A stretch of 64,000 nucleotides of DNA from Stappia sp. 28M-7 (lineage in GTDB: Bacteria; Pseudomonadota; Alphaproteobacteria; Rhizobiales; Stappiaceae): assembly GCF_014252955.1 (NCBI RefSeq), contig NZ_JACMIA010000001.1:434001-498000 (forward strand), given 5' to 3'. Of the stretch, positions 1 to 9,144 are shown piece after piece. The notes beneath the pieces were generated by a model that was not told where the DNA came from, ran no database searches, and saw only the letters and a program-made list of their open reading frames with translations. Positions within the stretch are counted from its first letter, which is position 1; each line of letters opens with the position of its first letter. The translations under genes and the position numbers were made by a program.

Positions 1-200
1 GCGACCTGCCGGGTATCGCTGCCGCCGAGAAGGCCGGCAACACGATCCGCAAGCTGCCGCCGGAAGAGGTGGATCGCTGGAAGGCCGCGGCCGAGCCGGT
101 CGTTGCTGCCTGGGTCGAGGAAGTGTCCGGCAAGGGCTATGACGGCGCCGCCATGGTCGAGGATGCCCGGGCACTGATCACCAAGTACGCCGGCGAGTAA
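1..200 (+). CDS. TRAP transporter solute-binding protein (DctP family), C-terminal fragment
   Basis: Open reading frame entering from the left edge; in-frame codons run from base 3 to the TAA at 198-200, giving about 65 residues. The visible tail (KLPPEEVDRWKAAAEPVVAAW, then an amphipathic helix and a short Lys/Tyr-rich end) has the look of the C-terminal helices of periplasmic DctP receptors, which deliver organic acids to TRAP membrane subunits. Only the end is visible, so the ligand cannot be inferred. A strong hairpin follows directly, so this is probably the last gene of its operon. Confidence 0.6.
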   Translation, partial: DLPGIAAAEKAGNTIRKLPPEEVDRWKAAAEPVVAAWVEEVSGKGYDGAAMVEDARALITKYAGE

Positions 201-206
201 CCGGCA

Positions 207-245
207 GCCCCGCCGGCCGGGCTGCGGCCGGCGGGGCGTCTTTCT
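207..245 (+). terminator. Rho-independent terminator after the TRAP receptor gene
   Basis: A perfect 12-bp stem (GCCCCGCCGGCC at 207-218 with its complement at 226-237) closes a 7-nt loop, and the right arm is followed by GTCTTTCT. It lies 7 bases after the stop codon. The short T-rich tail makes it a convincing intrinsic terminator. Confidence 0.8.
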
Positions 246-263
246 GGCGCAAGGATTTCCGTC

Positions 264-1532
264 ATGACCGTTCTCGTTGCCGGCGCTGGCATCGCCGGCC
301 TGACGCTCGCCCTCAGCCTGCATCGGATTGGCGTGCCCGTTCGCGTATTCGAGGCGGTGCGTGAGATCCGCCCGCTCGGCGTCGGCATCAACCTGCAGCC
401 CCATGCGGTGCGCGAGCTCGATGAACTCGGACTGCTGGACCGCCTGGATGCCATCGGCCTGAGGACGCAGGAAGTCGCCTATTTCTCCAGTCACGGCCAG
501 CCGATCTGGTCGGAGCCTCGCGGGATGTCCGCCGGCTATGACTGGCCGCAATTCTCCATCCACCGCGGCCGGCTGCAGATGATGCTGCTTGACGCCGTGC
601 GCGAGCGACTGGGTCCCGATGCGGTCACCTGCGGCGTTTCGGTCGCGGGATGGCGCAACATCGACGGCGGTGTCGAGATCGATCTCGTCGAGCGGGAGAC
701 CGGCGCTCCGGCCGGCAGCGCGAAGGGCGCTGTCTTCATCGCCGCTGACGGCATTCATTCCACCGCCCGTGCGGGGCTGTATCCGGACGAGGGGCTGCCT
801 GTGTGGGGCGGCATCGTCATGTGGCGCGGCGTCACCCGCGCGCCGCATTTCCTCACCCGCCGGTCGATGGCGATGACCGGCTGCAAGCCGCGCAAGTTCG
901 TCTGCTATCCCATCGAGGACATCACGCTCGACGACGGCCGGCCGGGCGCGGTGATCAACTGGATCGCCGACCTCAGGATGCCGGCGGATCACATCTGGCG
1001 GCGCGAGGACTGGAACCGGCCGGGCAATCCCGACGACTTCCTGCCGCGTTTCGACACCTGGCGCTTCGACTGGCTCGACATTCCCGCGCTCATCCGCAAT
1101 GCGGAGCACATCTTCGAATATCCGATGGTCGACCGGGACCCGCTGCCGCGCTGGACCCATGGGGCGATGACGCTGATGGGCGATGCCGCGCACCCGATGT
1201 ATCCGATCGGCTCCAACGGAGCGAGCCAGGCGATCCTCGACGCGCGGGTGCTGACCCGCGAGATCCTGCGTCATGGCGCGGTACCGGCAGCGCTCGCCGC
1301 CTATGAGGAGGAGAGGCGTCCGGCAACGGCCCGCATCGTCCTCGCCAACCGCGCCGACGGGCCCGACAAGGTGCTCGACGTGGTTGAGGAGCGGGCGCCG
1401 GACGGGTTCGGCCGGATCGAGGACGTGCTTTCGCGCGAGGAGCTTCTGGAAACGGCGGCCGGGTACAAGCGGATCGCCGGCTTCGACGTCGAGGCCTTGA
1501 ACCAGCGCCCGCCGATCGTACCGGCTGCGTGA
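264..1532 (+). CDS. FAD-dependent monooxygenase (UbiH/PhzS-like aromatic hydroxylase family)
   Basis: 422-residue class A flavoprotein monooxygenase, a cytosolic NAD(P)H-using enzyme type that hydroxylates aromatic or heteroaromatic substrates. The N-terminus carries the dinucleotide-binding GAGIAG (residues 7-12) in a beta-alpha-beta fold. The second FAD motif is LMGDAAHPMYPIGSNGASQ, with the ribose-binding Asp near 307. Length is typical. The Met at 264 follows an AAGGA site and starts directly into the Rossmann strand. The next gene, a MarR regulator, overlaps its stop codon, which suggests that the regulator controls this enzyme and senses its substrate. The exact substrate cannot be read from sequence; PhzS-like and salicylate-hydroxylase-like enzymes are the nearest types I recognise. 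Confidence 0.8.
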   Translation: MTVLVAGAGIAGLTLALSLHRIGVPVRVFEAVREIRPLGVGINLQPHAVRELDELGLLDRLDAIGLRTQEVAYFSSHGQPIWSEPRGMSAGYDWPQFSIHRGRLQMMLLDAVRERLGPDAVTCGVSVAGWRNIDGGVEIDLVERETGAPAGSAKGAVFIAADGIHSTARAGLYPDEGLPVWGGIVMWRGVTRAPHFLTRRSMAMTGCKPRKFVCYPIEDITLDDGRPGAVINWIADLRMPADHIWRREDWNRPGNPDDFLPRFDTWRFDWLDIPALIRNAEHIFEYPMVDRDPLPRWTHGAMTLMGDAAHPMYPIGSNGASQAILDARVLTREILRHGAVPAALAAYEEERRPATARIVLANRADGPDKVLDVVEERAPDGFGRIEDVLSREELLETAAGYKRIAGFDVEALNQRPPIVPAA

Positions 1533-2011
1533 TCATGAGCGCCGGCGCAGGCCAGGGCGAAGGCCCGTCGGGCGCGTCTCTCGACTATGGCCTCCTCAAC
1601 GAGTTGGTCGGCCACCTCCTGCGCCATGCCTTCCTGCGCGGCCATCAGGTCTTTGGCGAGGTCTTCGCCGGCGAGGCCTTGACGCCGCTGCAGTTCATGG
1701 TGCTGGAACTCGTCGACCGCAATCCGGGCATCACCCATCGCGATGTCGCCGCCGCCATGTCCAGCGCGCCCTCGGTGCTGACGACGGCGCTCAAGCCGCT
1801 GGTGACCGCCCGGTTGCTGGAACAGGTCCGCGTCGCGCGGGACGGGCGCCGCGTCGCCTATCGCCTGAGCCGCGAGGGGCGGGAGCGGTTCCGCGCCGTG
1901 CGGCCGCGCATCGCCGACGCCGAGCGTCGGTTGCTTGGAGATCTGGATGCGGCCGAGGCCGAGGCCCTGCGAGGTTTTTTGCGCCGGATTACCGGGCGTT
2001 TTTCCGCCTAA
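1529..2011 (+). CDS. MarR-family transcriptional regulator
   Basis: About 160 residues. A winged helix-turn-helix lies in the middle: a recognition region (ITHRDVAAAMSSAPSVLTTAL) followed by the wing VRVARDGRRVAYRLS, flanked by the N- and C-terminal helices that form MarR dimers. The usual start is GTG at 1529, overlapping the TGA of the monooxygenase gene; an ATG two codons later (1535) is equally possible. The translational coupling suggests it regulates the upstream flavin enzyme, probably by release from DNA on binding an aromatic ligand. That role is inferred from position and family. Confidence 0.85.
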   Translation: MIMSAGAGQGEGPSGASLDYGLLNELVGHLLRHAFLRGHQVFGEVFAGEALTPLQFMVLELVDRNPGITHRDVAAAMSSAPSVLTTALKPLVTARLLEQVRVARDGRRVAYRLSREGRERFRAVRPRIADAERRLLGDLDAAEAEALRGFLRRITGRFSA

Positions 2012-2164
2012 GGGAAAATCCGGATAGGGATCCGTTAAGGTCTTTCCGGGATAGTGTGATCTGTCGCGGGTACGTGTCCTCGGGGAGATGATCGTGTCTG
2101 GGTCTCTTGCCGTGCGTCCAATCCGCCGGAGGATGGTTGGCGCGACCTACGAGGTGAGCCGTTC

Positions 2165-4252
2165 GTGCTCGATATCATCGCCTGCATTACGCTAGATCAC
2201 AATGCAGCGCTGGTCGCGCTGGCAGCCGGCATGTGCGTGGTCGGTGCGTGGATCAGCTTCCGCCTGTTTCAGCGCGCCCGCGATACTGAAGGCTGGATGC
2301 GCGGAGGCTGGCTGTTTCTCAACGGCATGGCCACCGGATCGTCGATCTGGTGCACGCATTTCATCGCGATGCTCGCCTATGAGACGCAGACCGCCGTCTA
2401 TTTCAATGCGACCCTGACGATCCTGTCGCTGTTTCTCGCCATTGTCGGCTCGGCGCTCGGTTTCGCGCTGGCCTGTAGCGGCCTGTTTCGCCTGGCGCCG
2501 GAGGCCGGCGGCGTCGTCATCGGCGCGGCCGTGGCCTGCATGCACTATATCGGCATGGCGGGATATCGGGTCGACGGCCTCATCCATTGGAACCAGAACT
2601 ATGTGATCGCCTCGGTGATCGCCAGTCTGGTTTTCTCGGCGCTTGCGCTCAACCGGTTCATGCGCCCGACCACCCGCTGGTGCCGGTATGGCGCCACTAC
2701 AGCACTCGTGCTTGGCATCGTGCTGCTGCATTTCACGGGCATGACGGCGATGACCGTGACGCCGCTCCGGCCGCTCTTCTCGCCGAATGTCGACCAGTTC
2801 TCGGCGCTTGCGCTGGCGGTTGCCGGCGTTGGAGCCCTGGTGATCGGCATGGGTGTCGTTACGGCCCTGCTGGACCTGAAAACCCGCGCCACCGCTGATG
2901 CCGACCTGCAGCGCCTTTCCGAATTCGATCCTCTGACGGGCCTTGGCAACAGGTCGCTGTTTTCGCGTCGCCTCGAGGAGGAGTGCCTGTGGGCCGACAG
3001 CCATGACGGCCGCCTGTGTCTGGTGCTGGTGAATCTCGACGATTTTCGCACGGTCAACGACCTGCGTGGCCATTCGGCCGGCGATGCGCTTCTGGCGGCG
3101 CTCGGGGCCCGCGTCGGCAACGGCTTGAGGGCCGGCGAAGTCGCCATGCGCATAGGCGGCGACGAGTTCGCGGTCATGCGCCGGTTGTCCGCGTCCGAAA
3201 AGGTCGACGAGTTCCTGGAGCGGCTGGACACCCTGTTCCGCCGCCCCTTGAAGGCATCTGGCATGGTGATGCCCTGTGCATCCGGCATGGGCGTTGCCAT
3301 CTATCCCGATCATGGCCTGTCCGCCTCGGACCTGCTTGCCAATGCGGGGCTGGCGCTTGCCCGCGCCAAGGACGAGACTCTCGAGCGCACCTGTTTCTCC
3401 AACAGCGTCGTGGATCAGGCCGAACGTCACCGTCGGGAGCTCGCGGTGGCCCTGCGCGGTGCTGTCGAGCGCGGCGAGCTTTGCCTCTTTTTCCAGCCGC
3501 AGATGGACCTGGCGACCGGCGAGTTTTCCGGCGCCGAGGCTCTCGCGCGCTGGACCCATCCCGACTACGGCTCGGTGTCGCCGGCGGTCTTCATCCCGAT
3601 CGCCGAGGAGAACGGGCAGATCATCCCCATTGGCGACTGGGTGCTGGAACAGTCCTGCCGCCAGGCCGTAACCTGGGCCAAGCCGGTGAAGGTGGCGGTC
3701 AATCTCTCCGCCATTCAGCTGCGCCAGCGCGGCCTGCCCGAGCGCATCGGCGAGATCCTGCGCGAGACCGGGCTCGACCCGGCCCGGCTGGAGATCGAGG
3801 TGACCGAATCCTCGTTCATGGCGGACCTCGACCTCAGCCTGCAAATTCTGCGGGAGATCCAGGCGCTCGGCGTCTCGGTCGCGCTCGACGATTTCGGTAC
3901 GGGCTATTCGGCGCTTGCCAGCCTGCGGGTCTATCCGTTCAACCGGATTAAGCTGGACCGGGGTTTCACCTCCGATCTTGCGGTGTCCGACGAGGCCCGC
4001 GCCATCGTGCATTCGGTGCTCATGCTCGGTCAGTCGCTCGGCACGCCCGTGCTTGCCGAGGGCGTGGAAACGGACGAGCAACTGGCTTTCCTGCGTGCTG
4101 CCGGCTGCCGCTCTATCCAGGGCTTCCTCTATTCGCGCCCCGTTCCGGCCGGCGATCTGCAGCGCCTGATGCTCGCCCCGCCCGCCCCCGGCCTTTTGGG
4201 GAGCGCCCGGCGCATCGTTTCCGCCCGTTTGCCGCAGGCCGCAAACGGCTGA
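2165..4252 (+). CDS. MHYT-GGDEF-EAL cyclic-di-GMP turnover protein
   Basis: 695-residue membrane-anchored signalling protein. The first ~240 residues form the seven-helix MHYT sensor, with three repeats of the signature ([33 protein letters not shown]) thought to bind a metal and sense gases such as O2, CO or NO. A diguanylate cyclase domain follows, with an intact GGDEF at 331-335, then a phosphodiesterase domain with intact [22 protein letters not shown] and AEGVET motifs. Both catalytic halves look functional, so it may make or break c-di-GMP depending on the sensor. The start is GTG 2165, preceded by GAGGTGAG. It stands alone; a PilZ receptor protein lies far downstream at 43 kb. Confidence 0.93.
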   Translation: MLDIIACITLDHNAALVALAAGMCVVGAWISFRLFQRARDTEGWMRGGWLFLNGMATGSSIWCTHFIAMLAYETQTAVYFNATLTILSLFLAIVGSALGFALACSGLFRLAPEAGGVVIGAAVACMHYIGMAGYRVDGLIHWNQNYVIASVIASLVFSALALNRFMRPTTRWCRYGATTALVLGIVLLHFTGMTAMTVTPLRPLFSPNVDQFSALALAVAGVGALVIGMGVVTALLDLKTRATADADLQRLSEFDPLTGLGNRSLFSRRLEEECLWADSHDGRLCLVLVNLDDFRTVNDLRGHSAGDALLAALGARVGNGLRAGEVAMRIGGDEFAVMRRLSASEKVDEFLERLDTLFRRPLKASGMVMPCASGMGVAIYPDHGLSASDLLANAGLALARAKDETLERTCFSNSVVDQAERHRRELAVALRGAVERGELCLFFQPQMDLATGEFSGAEALARWTHPDYGSVSPAVFIPIAEENGQIIPIGDWVLEQSCRQAVTWAKPVKVAVNLSAIQLRQRGLPERIGEILRETGLDPARLEIEVTESSFMADLDLSLQILREIQALGVSVALDDFGTGYSALASLRVYPFNRIKLDRGFTSDLAVSDEARAIVHSVLMLGQSLGTPVLAEGVETDEQLAFLRAAGCRSIQGFLYSRPVPAGDLQRLMLAPPAPGLLGSARRIVSARLPQAANG

Positions 4253-4349
4253 GGGCGCATGCCCTCCGGCGAGCCGAACCTCCCTGTTTTGCAAGGAAGA
4301 ATCCGGTCCGGTCACCGTCCGGCGCGGGCAGGGCTGTGGCCGGATTCAG

Positions 4350-4366
4350 TTTAGAATTTTTCTAAT
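4350..4366. promoter_or_regulatory. Putative Irr box (iron control element) upstream of the imelysin operon
   Basis: TTTAGAA-TTT-TTCTAAT is a near-perfect inverted repeat (one mismatch in the outermost pair). It matches the iron control element bound by Irr in Rhizobiales and Rhodobacterales (TTTAGAA-N3-TTCTAAA as I recall it). It sits in a sharply AT-rich stretch (about 4343-4415) within an otherwise GC-rich genome, about 120 bases before the first gene of an iron-related operon. Irr acts as repressor or activator depending on box position. No clear -35/-10 pair could be placed with confidence. Confidence 0.75.
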
Positions 4367-4487
4367 ATATTGATTTTATTGGAATATTATCTTGACTGTA
4401 AAACTCAGAATAGCGTTAGTTCAGCCAATCCCGGCTGGCCGGGACCTTTGATGTCGGGGCCTTTACCCCCGGTGATTGGAGGCTGAC

Positions 4488-4997
4488 GTGATTGGAAGAT
4501 TGCAGGACCGCTCGCCGGCGTTCGCTCCCGGCGAGGAGGTCGAGACGCTTGTCGTCGAGGGGCTGCGGCGCTGGCTCGCCGGTTATCAGACGGGCAGCAT
4601 CGAATGCTGGGAAATGGCCTGGTCGCTCTATGCGGGGCGACTGGGCGTCAACCGGGCTCGCCAGGCGGTGACCGGACTGTCCTGTTTCGCCCGGGCGCTG
4701 AACGGCTGGGCCAAGTGCGGTCTGTCGCTTCTGCCCTACGACTGCCCGCATCGCTGCGCGCATGAATGCCTTGCGGTCGCACTGGTTGCGTCCTGGCAGC
4801 GCGGTGACCGTGAGGCGGCCGCCAACATCGCCGAGGAACTGGTGATCTCCGGCGGCTTGCCGTTCACCCTGGAGGCGGCTGCGAATTTCGCGGACACGCT
4901 TCGCCGCCTCGACCTGGTTCTGCCGGATCCCGCCTGCCTTGCCTGCCGTCGGCCCATGCCGGTGGCGATGCTTGCGGCAGCCGAAACCCGGCACTGA
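4488..4997 (+). CDS. Cys/His-rich protein of unknown function, first gene after the Irr box
   Basis: 169 residues from GTG 4488, which is 5 bases after a clean GGAGG (4478-4482); a TTG four codons upstream is less likely because it overlaps that site. I do not recognise the family. It has no signal peptide or membrane segment and looks like a helical cytosolic protein. Eight cysteines are present, including a compact CPHRCAHEC motif at residues 86-94 (C-x-H-x-C-x-H-x-C) and CLAC at 150-153, which suggests metal, Fe-S or haem binding. It is followed after 73 bases by the imelysin gene and lies behind an Irr box, so a role in iron or haem handling is inferred from context only. Confidence 0.7.
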   Translation: MIGRLQDRSPAFAPGEEVETLVVEGLRRWLAGYQTGSIECWEMAWSLYAGRLGVNRARQAVTGLSCFARALNGWAKCGLSLLPYDCPHRCAHECLAVALVASWQRGDREAAANIAEELVISGGLPFTLEAAANFADTLRRLDLVLPDPACLACRRPMPVAMLAAAETRH

Positions 4998-5070
4998 CTG
5001 CCTCTGTGCGTTTCGCGCACGTGTATCGAACCAAACGCTTGAACCGAATGAAAAGGAAGGATCGCCCGAG

Positions 5071-6342
5071 ATGAAGAAAACCCTGTTGCTTGCGACGACG
5101 CTGGCGGGCATCGCCCTGCTGCCGGCCGGTCTGGCGCGGGCGGCGGATGCCGCCGCCGTTCTCGACACCTATGGCGACATCGCCGAGGCCGCTTATGCCG
5201 AGTCCGTGGCAACCGCCGAGCAGCTGTCCGCCGCCGTCGACGCGCTGATCGCCAAGCCGTCCGACGAGACGCTGGCCGCTGCCCGCAAGGCGTGGCTTGC
5301 CGCCCGCCGGCCCTACCAGCAGACCGAGGTCTACCGCTTCGGAAATGCCATCGTCGACGACTGGGAAGGCAAGGTGAACGCCTGGCCGCTGGACGAGGGG
5401 CTCATCGACTATGTCGACGCCGGCTATGGCAGCGACAACCCGGAGAACGCCTTCTACACCGCCAACGTCATCGCCAATCCGAAGATCACCGCTGGCGGCC
5501 GCGAGATCGACGCGACCGAGATCACCCCGGCGCTTCTGTCGGAAGAGCTGCAGGAAGCCGGCGAGATCGAGGCCAATGTGGCGACCGGCTACCATGCGGT
5601 CGAGTTCCTGCTCTGGGGGCAGGACCTCAACGGCACGGACAAGGGCGCGGGCAACCGTCCGGCGACCGACTTCGACACCGCCAATTGCACCGGCGGCAAT
5701 TGCGAGCGTCGCGCTGCCTACCTGAAGGCTGCGACCGAGCTGCTGCTGTCGGACCTGAAGGAAATGGCCGATGCCTGGAAGGACGGCGGTGCGGCCCGCG
5801 CCGAGCTTGCTGAGAAGGGCGAGGCCGGCGGTCTTGCCACGATCCTGACCGGCATGGGCTCGCTTTCCTATGGCGAGCTGGCGGGCGAGCGCATGAAGCT
5901 CGGCCTCATGCTGCACGATCCGGAGGAAGAGCACGACTGCTTCTCCGACAACACCCACATGTCGCACTACGACGACGTGATGGGCATCCGCAACGTGTGG
6001 TTCGGCCGCTACGAGGGCTTTGCCGGCAAGTCGGTGGAAGGCGCGTCGCTGCGCGATCTGGTCGCTGCCAAGGATGCGGCCGTTGCCGAGGAAGTCACGG
6101 CCAAGCTCGACGCGACGCTCGCGGCCTTCGAGGCGCTGCGCGAGCGTGCGGAGACGGTCGAGGCCTATGATCAGATGATCGGCGAGGGCAACGACGAGGG
6201 CAATGCGGTGGTGCAGGCTGCCGTCGATTCGCTCGTCGACCAGACCCGCTCCATCGAACGGGCCGTTGCGACGCTCGGTCTCGACCAGATTGCCTTCGAA
6301 GGCTCCGACAGCCTCGACAATCCGGGCGCAGTGTTCCAGTAA
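5071..6342 (+). CDS. Imelysin family iron-regulated periplasmic protein (peptidase M75 family)
   Basis: 423 residues starting at ATG 5071 after AAGGAAGG; the frame is open further upstream, but the signal peptide (MKKTLLLATTLAGIALL, cleavage after ARA) fixes this start. The imelysin signature GxHxxE is present as GYHAVE at residues 173-178. Imelysins are iron-repressed cell-envelope proteins that take part in iron or haem uptake; the peptidase label is historical and doubtful. Here it is the second gene of the Irr-box operon and precedes a di-haem oxidoreductase, a second imelysin and a DUF1513 protein, a known gene association whose mechanism is not established. A 12-bp hairpin follows the gene. 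Confidence 0.92.
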   Translation: MKKTLLLATTLAGIALLPAGLARAADAAAVLDTYGDIAEAAYAESVATAEQLSAAVDALIAKPSDETLAAARKAWLAARRPYQQTEVYRFGNAIVDDWEGKVNAWPLDEGLIDYVDAGYGSDNPENAFYTANVIANPKITAGGREIDATEITPALLSEELQEAGEIEANVATGYHAVEFLLWGQDLNGTDKGAGNRPATDFDTANCTGGNCERRAAYLKAATELLLSDLKEMADAWKDGGAARAELAEKGEAGGLATILTGMGSLSYGELAGERMKLGLMLHDPEEEHDCFSDNTHMSHYDDVMGIRNVWFGRYEGFAGKSVEGASLRDLVAAKDAAVAEEVTAKLDATLAAFEALRERAETVEAYDQMIGEGNDEGNAVVQAAVDSLVDQTRSIERAVATLGLDQIAFEGSDSLDNPGAVFQ

Positions 6343-6362
6343 GCACGCTGATCTGACGAACC

Positions 6363-6395
6363 GGCCGCGGCGGGGGACACGGGCCCGCCGCGGCC
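6363..6395 (+). other. Stable intercistronic hairpin between imelysin and di-haem oxidoreductase genes
   Basis: A perfect 12-bp GC stem (GGCCGCGGCGGG 6363-6374 with its complement 6384-6395) and 9-nt loop lie in the 108-bp gap. There is no T-run, so it is more likely an RNA-processing or attenuation structure that lowers downstream expression than a full terminator. Confidence 0.5.
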
Positions 6396-6450
6396 TCCAC
6401 CCATGTGCCGGCGGCCGGGGCGTCGGGCACTCAGGTAATGCGATCCTTCC

Positions 6451-7953
6451 ATGCCGTCAGCCTATCTTTCCGCCGCTGCCAGCCTGTGTGTGGCTGCGAG
6501 CCTTGCCCTGCCCGCCCATGCCGGCGAGGGCGCACTCCCGCACCGGGACGATCTGAGCCCGCGTGATCGCGCCAGGGTCGCCAGGGTGGTTGCCGATCCC
6601 GCGGACTTTTCCGCAGCAGAAGCCTTCGAGGCGATGCCGGGCGGGGCTGCGACCTATATCAAGCGCATCAACGTCAATGCGTTCTCGTTTCCTTCCGCCA
6701 ATATTTCCTTCGAGGACCAGCAGCGGTTCGCGGTCGGCAACGGGCTGTTCCGCAAGTTGTGGGTGTCTTCGCCGTCCTCGACGAACGCGTCGGATGGGCT
6801 CGGTCCGCTGTTCAATGCGCGCTCCTGTCAGGGTTGCCACCTCAAGGATGGGCGTGGCCACCCGCCGCGCGACGGCGAGGAGCCGGTGGCCCTGTTCCTG
6901 CGCCTCTCGGTGCCGGGCGAGCCGGACCCCGGCGAGCTGCTGCGCCCGGAGCCGACCTATGGAACCCAGTTCCAGAATTACGCTGTTCCCGGCCTGAAGT
7001 CCGAGGGCCGGCTGGAGGTTCGCTACAGCGAGACCTCCGTGACGCTGGGCGACGGCACGCTTGTCAGCCTGCGTGTGCCCGACTACCGGATGACCGATCT
7101 CGGCTACGGGCCGATGTCGCCCGACGTGCTGGTCTCGCCGCGTGTCGCGCCGCAGATGATCGGCCTGGGGCTCCTCGAGGCGATTCACCCGGGCGATATT
7201 CTTGCCGGCGCGGATCCGGACGACAGCGATGGCGACGGCATTTCCGGCCGCCCGAGCTGGCTGCCGGATCCGGCGACCGGCGGCAAGGTGCTCGGCCGGT
7301 TCGGCTGGAAGGGCGAGGCGCCGACCGTGCGTGCGCAGTCGGCGGGCGCCTTCGCCGGCGACATCGGCATCTCGACCCCGGACGAGCCCAACCCCTATGG
7401 CGACTGCACGCCGGCGCAGACCGAATGCCTGGCCATGCCGACGGGCGAGCAGGCGAATCTCGGCCCGACCGAGGGGCCGGACCCGGTTCTTGAGCTGGTC
7501 GACTTCTACTCGCGAAATCTGGCCGTCCCGCGCCGCCGGGATGTCGACGACCCTCAGGTTCTCGCCGGCAAGGCACAGTTTCACGAGCTCGGCTGCGCCA
7601 GTTGCCACCGGCCGAAATTCGTCACCTCGCGCAAGGCGGAGCTGGAGGCCCACCGGTTCCAGCTGATCTGGCCCTATTCCGACATGCTGCTGCACGATAT
7701 GGGAGAAGGGCTTGCCGACAACCGGCCGTTGGCGAATGCCTCCGGCCGGGAATGGCGCACCGCGCCGCTATGGGGTATCGGACTGACCGAGCTGGTGTCG
7801 GGGCAGGAAAGCTACCTGCATGACGGGCGCGCCCGCACGCTGGAGGAGGCGATCCTCTGGCATGGCGGCGAGGGGCAGGCGGCCCGCGATGGCTATGCGG
7901 CGCTCGATCGCGTGGACCGCGAGGCGCTGTTGCGGTTCCTCAAGTCGCTCTAG
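6451..7953 (+). CDS. Di-haem oxidoreductase / thiol oxidoreductase (DHOR, DUF1111 family)
   Basis: 500 residues with a signal peptide (MPSAYLSAAASLCVAAS, cleavage near AHA). Two c-type haem attachment motifs are present: CQGCH at 126-130 and CASCH at 382-386. This spacing and length match the putative di-haem oxidoreductase-peroxidase family found beside imelysins. The protein should be periplasmic and haem-loaded by the cytochrome c maturation system. In this setting a redox role during iron import (ferric/ferrous interconversion) is a plausible inference, not an established function. Next gene starts 39 bases downstream. Confidence 0.92.
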   Translation: MPSAYLSAAASLCVAASLALPAHAGEGALPHRDDLSPRDRARVARVVADPADFSAAEAFEAMPGGAATYIKRINVNAFSFPSANISFEDQQRFAVGNGLFRKLWVSSPSSTNASDGLGPLFNARSCQGCHLKDGRGHPPRDGEEPVALFLRLSVPGEPDPGELLRPEPTYGTQFQNYAVPGLKSEGRLEVRYSETSVTLGDGTLVSLRVPDYRMTDLGYGPMSPDVLVSPRVAPQMIGLGLLEAIHPGDILAGADPDDSDGDGISGRPSWLPDPATGGKVLGRFGWKGEAPTVRAQSAGAFAGDIGISTPDEPNPYGDCTPAQTECLAMPTGEQANLGPTEGPDPVLELVDFYSRNLAVPRRRDVDDPQVLAGKAQFHELGCASCHRPKFVTSRKAELEAHRFQLIWPYSDMLLHDMGEGLADNRPLANASGREWRTAPLWGIGLTELVSGQESYLHDGRARTLEEAILWHGGEGQAARDGYAALDRVDREALLRFLKSL

Positions 7954-7992
7954 GGAGCGGCAGAGCGAAAAGACAGGGACAGGAGCACGGTG

Positions 7993-9144
7993 ATGACGGG
8001 TGCGAGACGCGGGTCGCAGCAGCGGTATGGCGGGCGTATGCCGGCCCGGCGATTGACGCGCAGTGCCGGCGCAGTGGTCCTGACTGGTCTGTTGGTTGCA
8101 GCCGCTGTGGTGGCGATGCCGCGGCAGGCCGCCGCAGAGATCGACTATTCCCGTTTCTGGCCGCAGACCCTGTCCGGTTTCGCCCTGCCCGCCAGCAATG
8201 CGCTGGGCAAGGCGGCACCGGCGCTGGCCAGCGGTATCGAGGCGGCCTGCACCGGCGGGTCGGGTGAGCCTTTCGCGTCCGCCTTCACCGAGGCTGTCGA
8301 GGCGGTGGCGCGTCTTTCCATGCTGCGCGTCGGGGCCCTTGCCGACGAGAACAGGCTGGAGCGCATTGCCTTCATTCCCGACGGGCGCGGCGTGGTCCGC
8401 CGGCAGGTGACGCGTCTGATCGCGGATCGCGACGAAACGGCGCTGGATGCGACCCGGCTGCGCGGCAAGAGCGTCGCGCTGCAAGGACTGACGGCGCTCG
8501 AATGGGTGGCCTTCGACAAGGACGGAAAGGTCCTTCTGGCCGACAGCGGCGAGGAGGGCGCCTATCGCTGCGCCTATGCGGCCGCTCTGGCCGCCCGTCT
8601 CGGAGAGACCGCGAAGGAGATTAGCGGCGCCTTTGCCGCGCCCTCCGGCCAGACTGCGCTGTTGCTGACGCCCGCGCCGGAGAACGGCCTCGCCAAGACC
8701 CACAAGGAAGCGGCGGGCTTCGTCTTCAACGCGCTGATGACGTCGCTGGAGCTGATCCGCGACCAGATGCTGGCGCCGCTGGTCGGCGAGGGGGCGCCGG
8801 CGTCGCGTGTGGCGCGCGTGCCCTTCTCCCGCTCGCACAACGGCACGGCCTATCTGTCCGGCGCGATCGGCGGGCTGTCGCAGGCCTTCTCGGCTGCCGG
8901 CTTTGCGCAAGCTTCCGGCGACGGCGAGTGGATCGTCAACACGCTGGACTTCGAGCGCGACAATGCCTTGAAGGCGCTGGCGGCGGTTCCGGCCGATCTG
9001 GAGGCCGCGCTGTCCGACAAGGAGGCAAGCGGTCGTCTTGCCTATGTCCTCACGGTTCTGACAGGGCTGCGCACCACGCTTGGCGGAGAGCTTGCCGCCT
9101 ATCTCGACTTCCGTGGAGGCTTCAATGCTTTGGACGGCGATTGA
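7993..9144 (+). CDS. Second imelysin-family protein, divergent
   Basis: 383 residues from ATG 7993, 7 bases after AGGAG; a GTG one codon earlier is possible. An N-terminal basic stretch (ARRLTRSAG) and a hydrophobic segment ending MPRQAAAE form a signal peptide, so it is exported. It resembles the imelysin paralogue that follows DHOR in this gene order. The GxHxxE motif is altered to GLTALE at 165-170: glycine and glutamate are kept but the histidine is threonine, so metal binding is likely different from the first imelysin. It overlaps the next gene by 20 bases, indicating coupled translation. Confidence 0.85.
   Translation: MTGARRGSQQRYGGRMPARRLTRSAGAVVLTGLLVAAAVVAMPRQAAAEIDYSRFWPQTLSGFALPASNALGKAAPALASGIEAACTGGSGEPFASAFTEAVEAVARLSMLRVGALADENRLERIAFIPDGRGVVRRQVTRLIADRDETALDATRLRGKSVALQGLTALEWVAFDKDGKVLLADSGEEGAYRCAYAAALAARLGETAKEISGAFAAPSGQTALLLTPAPENGLAKTHKEAAGFVFNALMTSLELIRDQMLAPLVGEGAPASRVARVPFSRSHNGTAYLSGAIGGLSQAFSAAGFAQASGDGEWIVNTLDFERDNALKALAAVPADLEAALSDKEASGRLAYVLTVLTGLRTTLGGELAAYLDFRGGFNALDGD

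Noticed and set aside
2192-4315. Long open frame on the minus strand opposite the MHYT-GGDEF-EAL gene
   Set aside because: The plus-strand product has complete, well-known domains over the same bases; the minus-strand translation is low-complexity Gly/Arg/Gln-rich, as expected for a GC-rich shadow frame.
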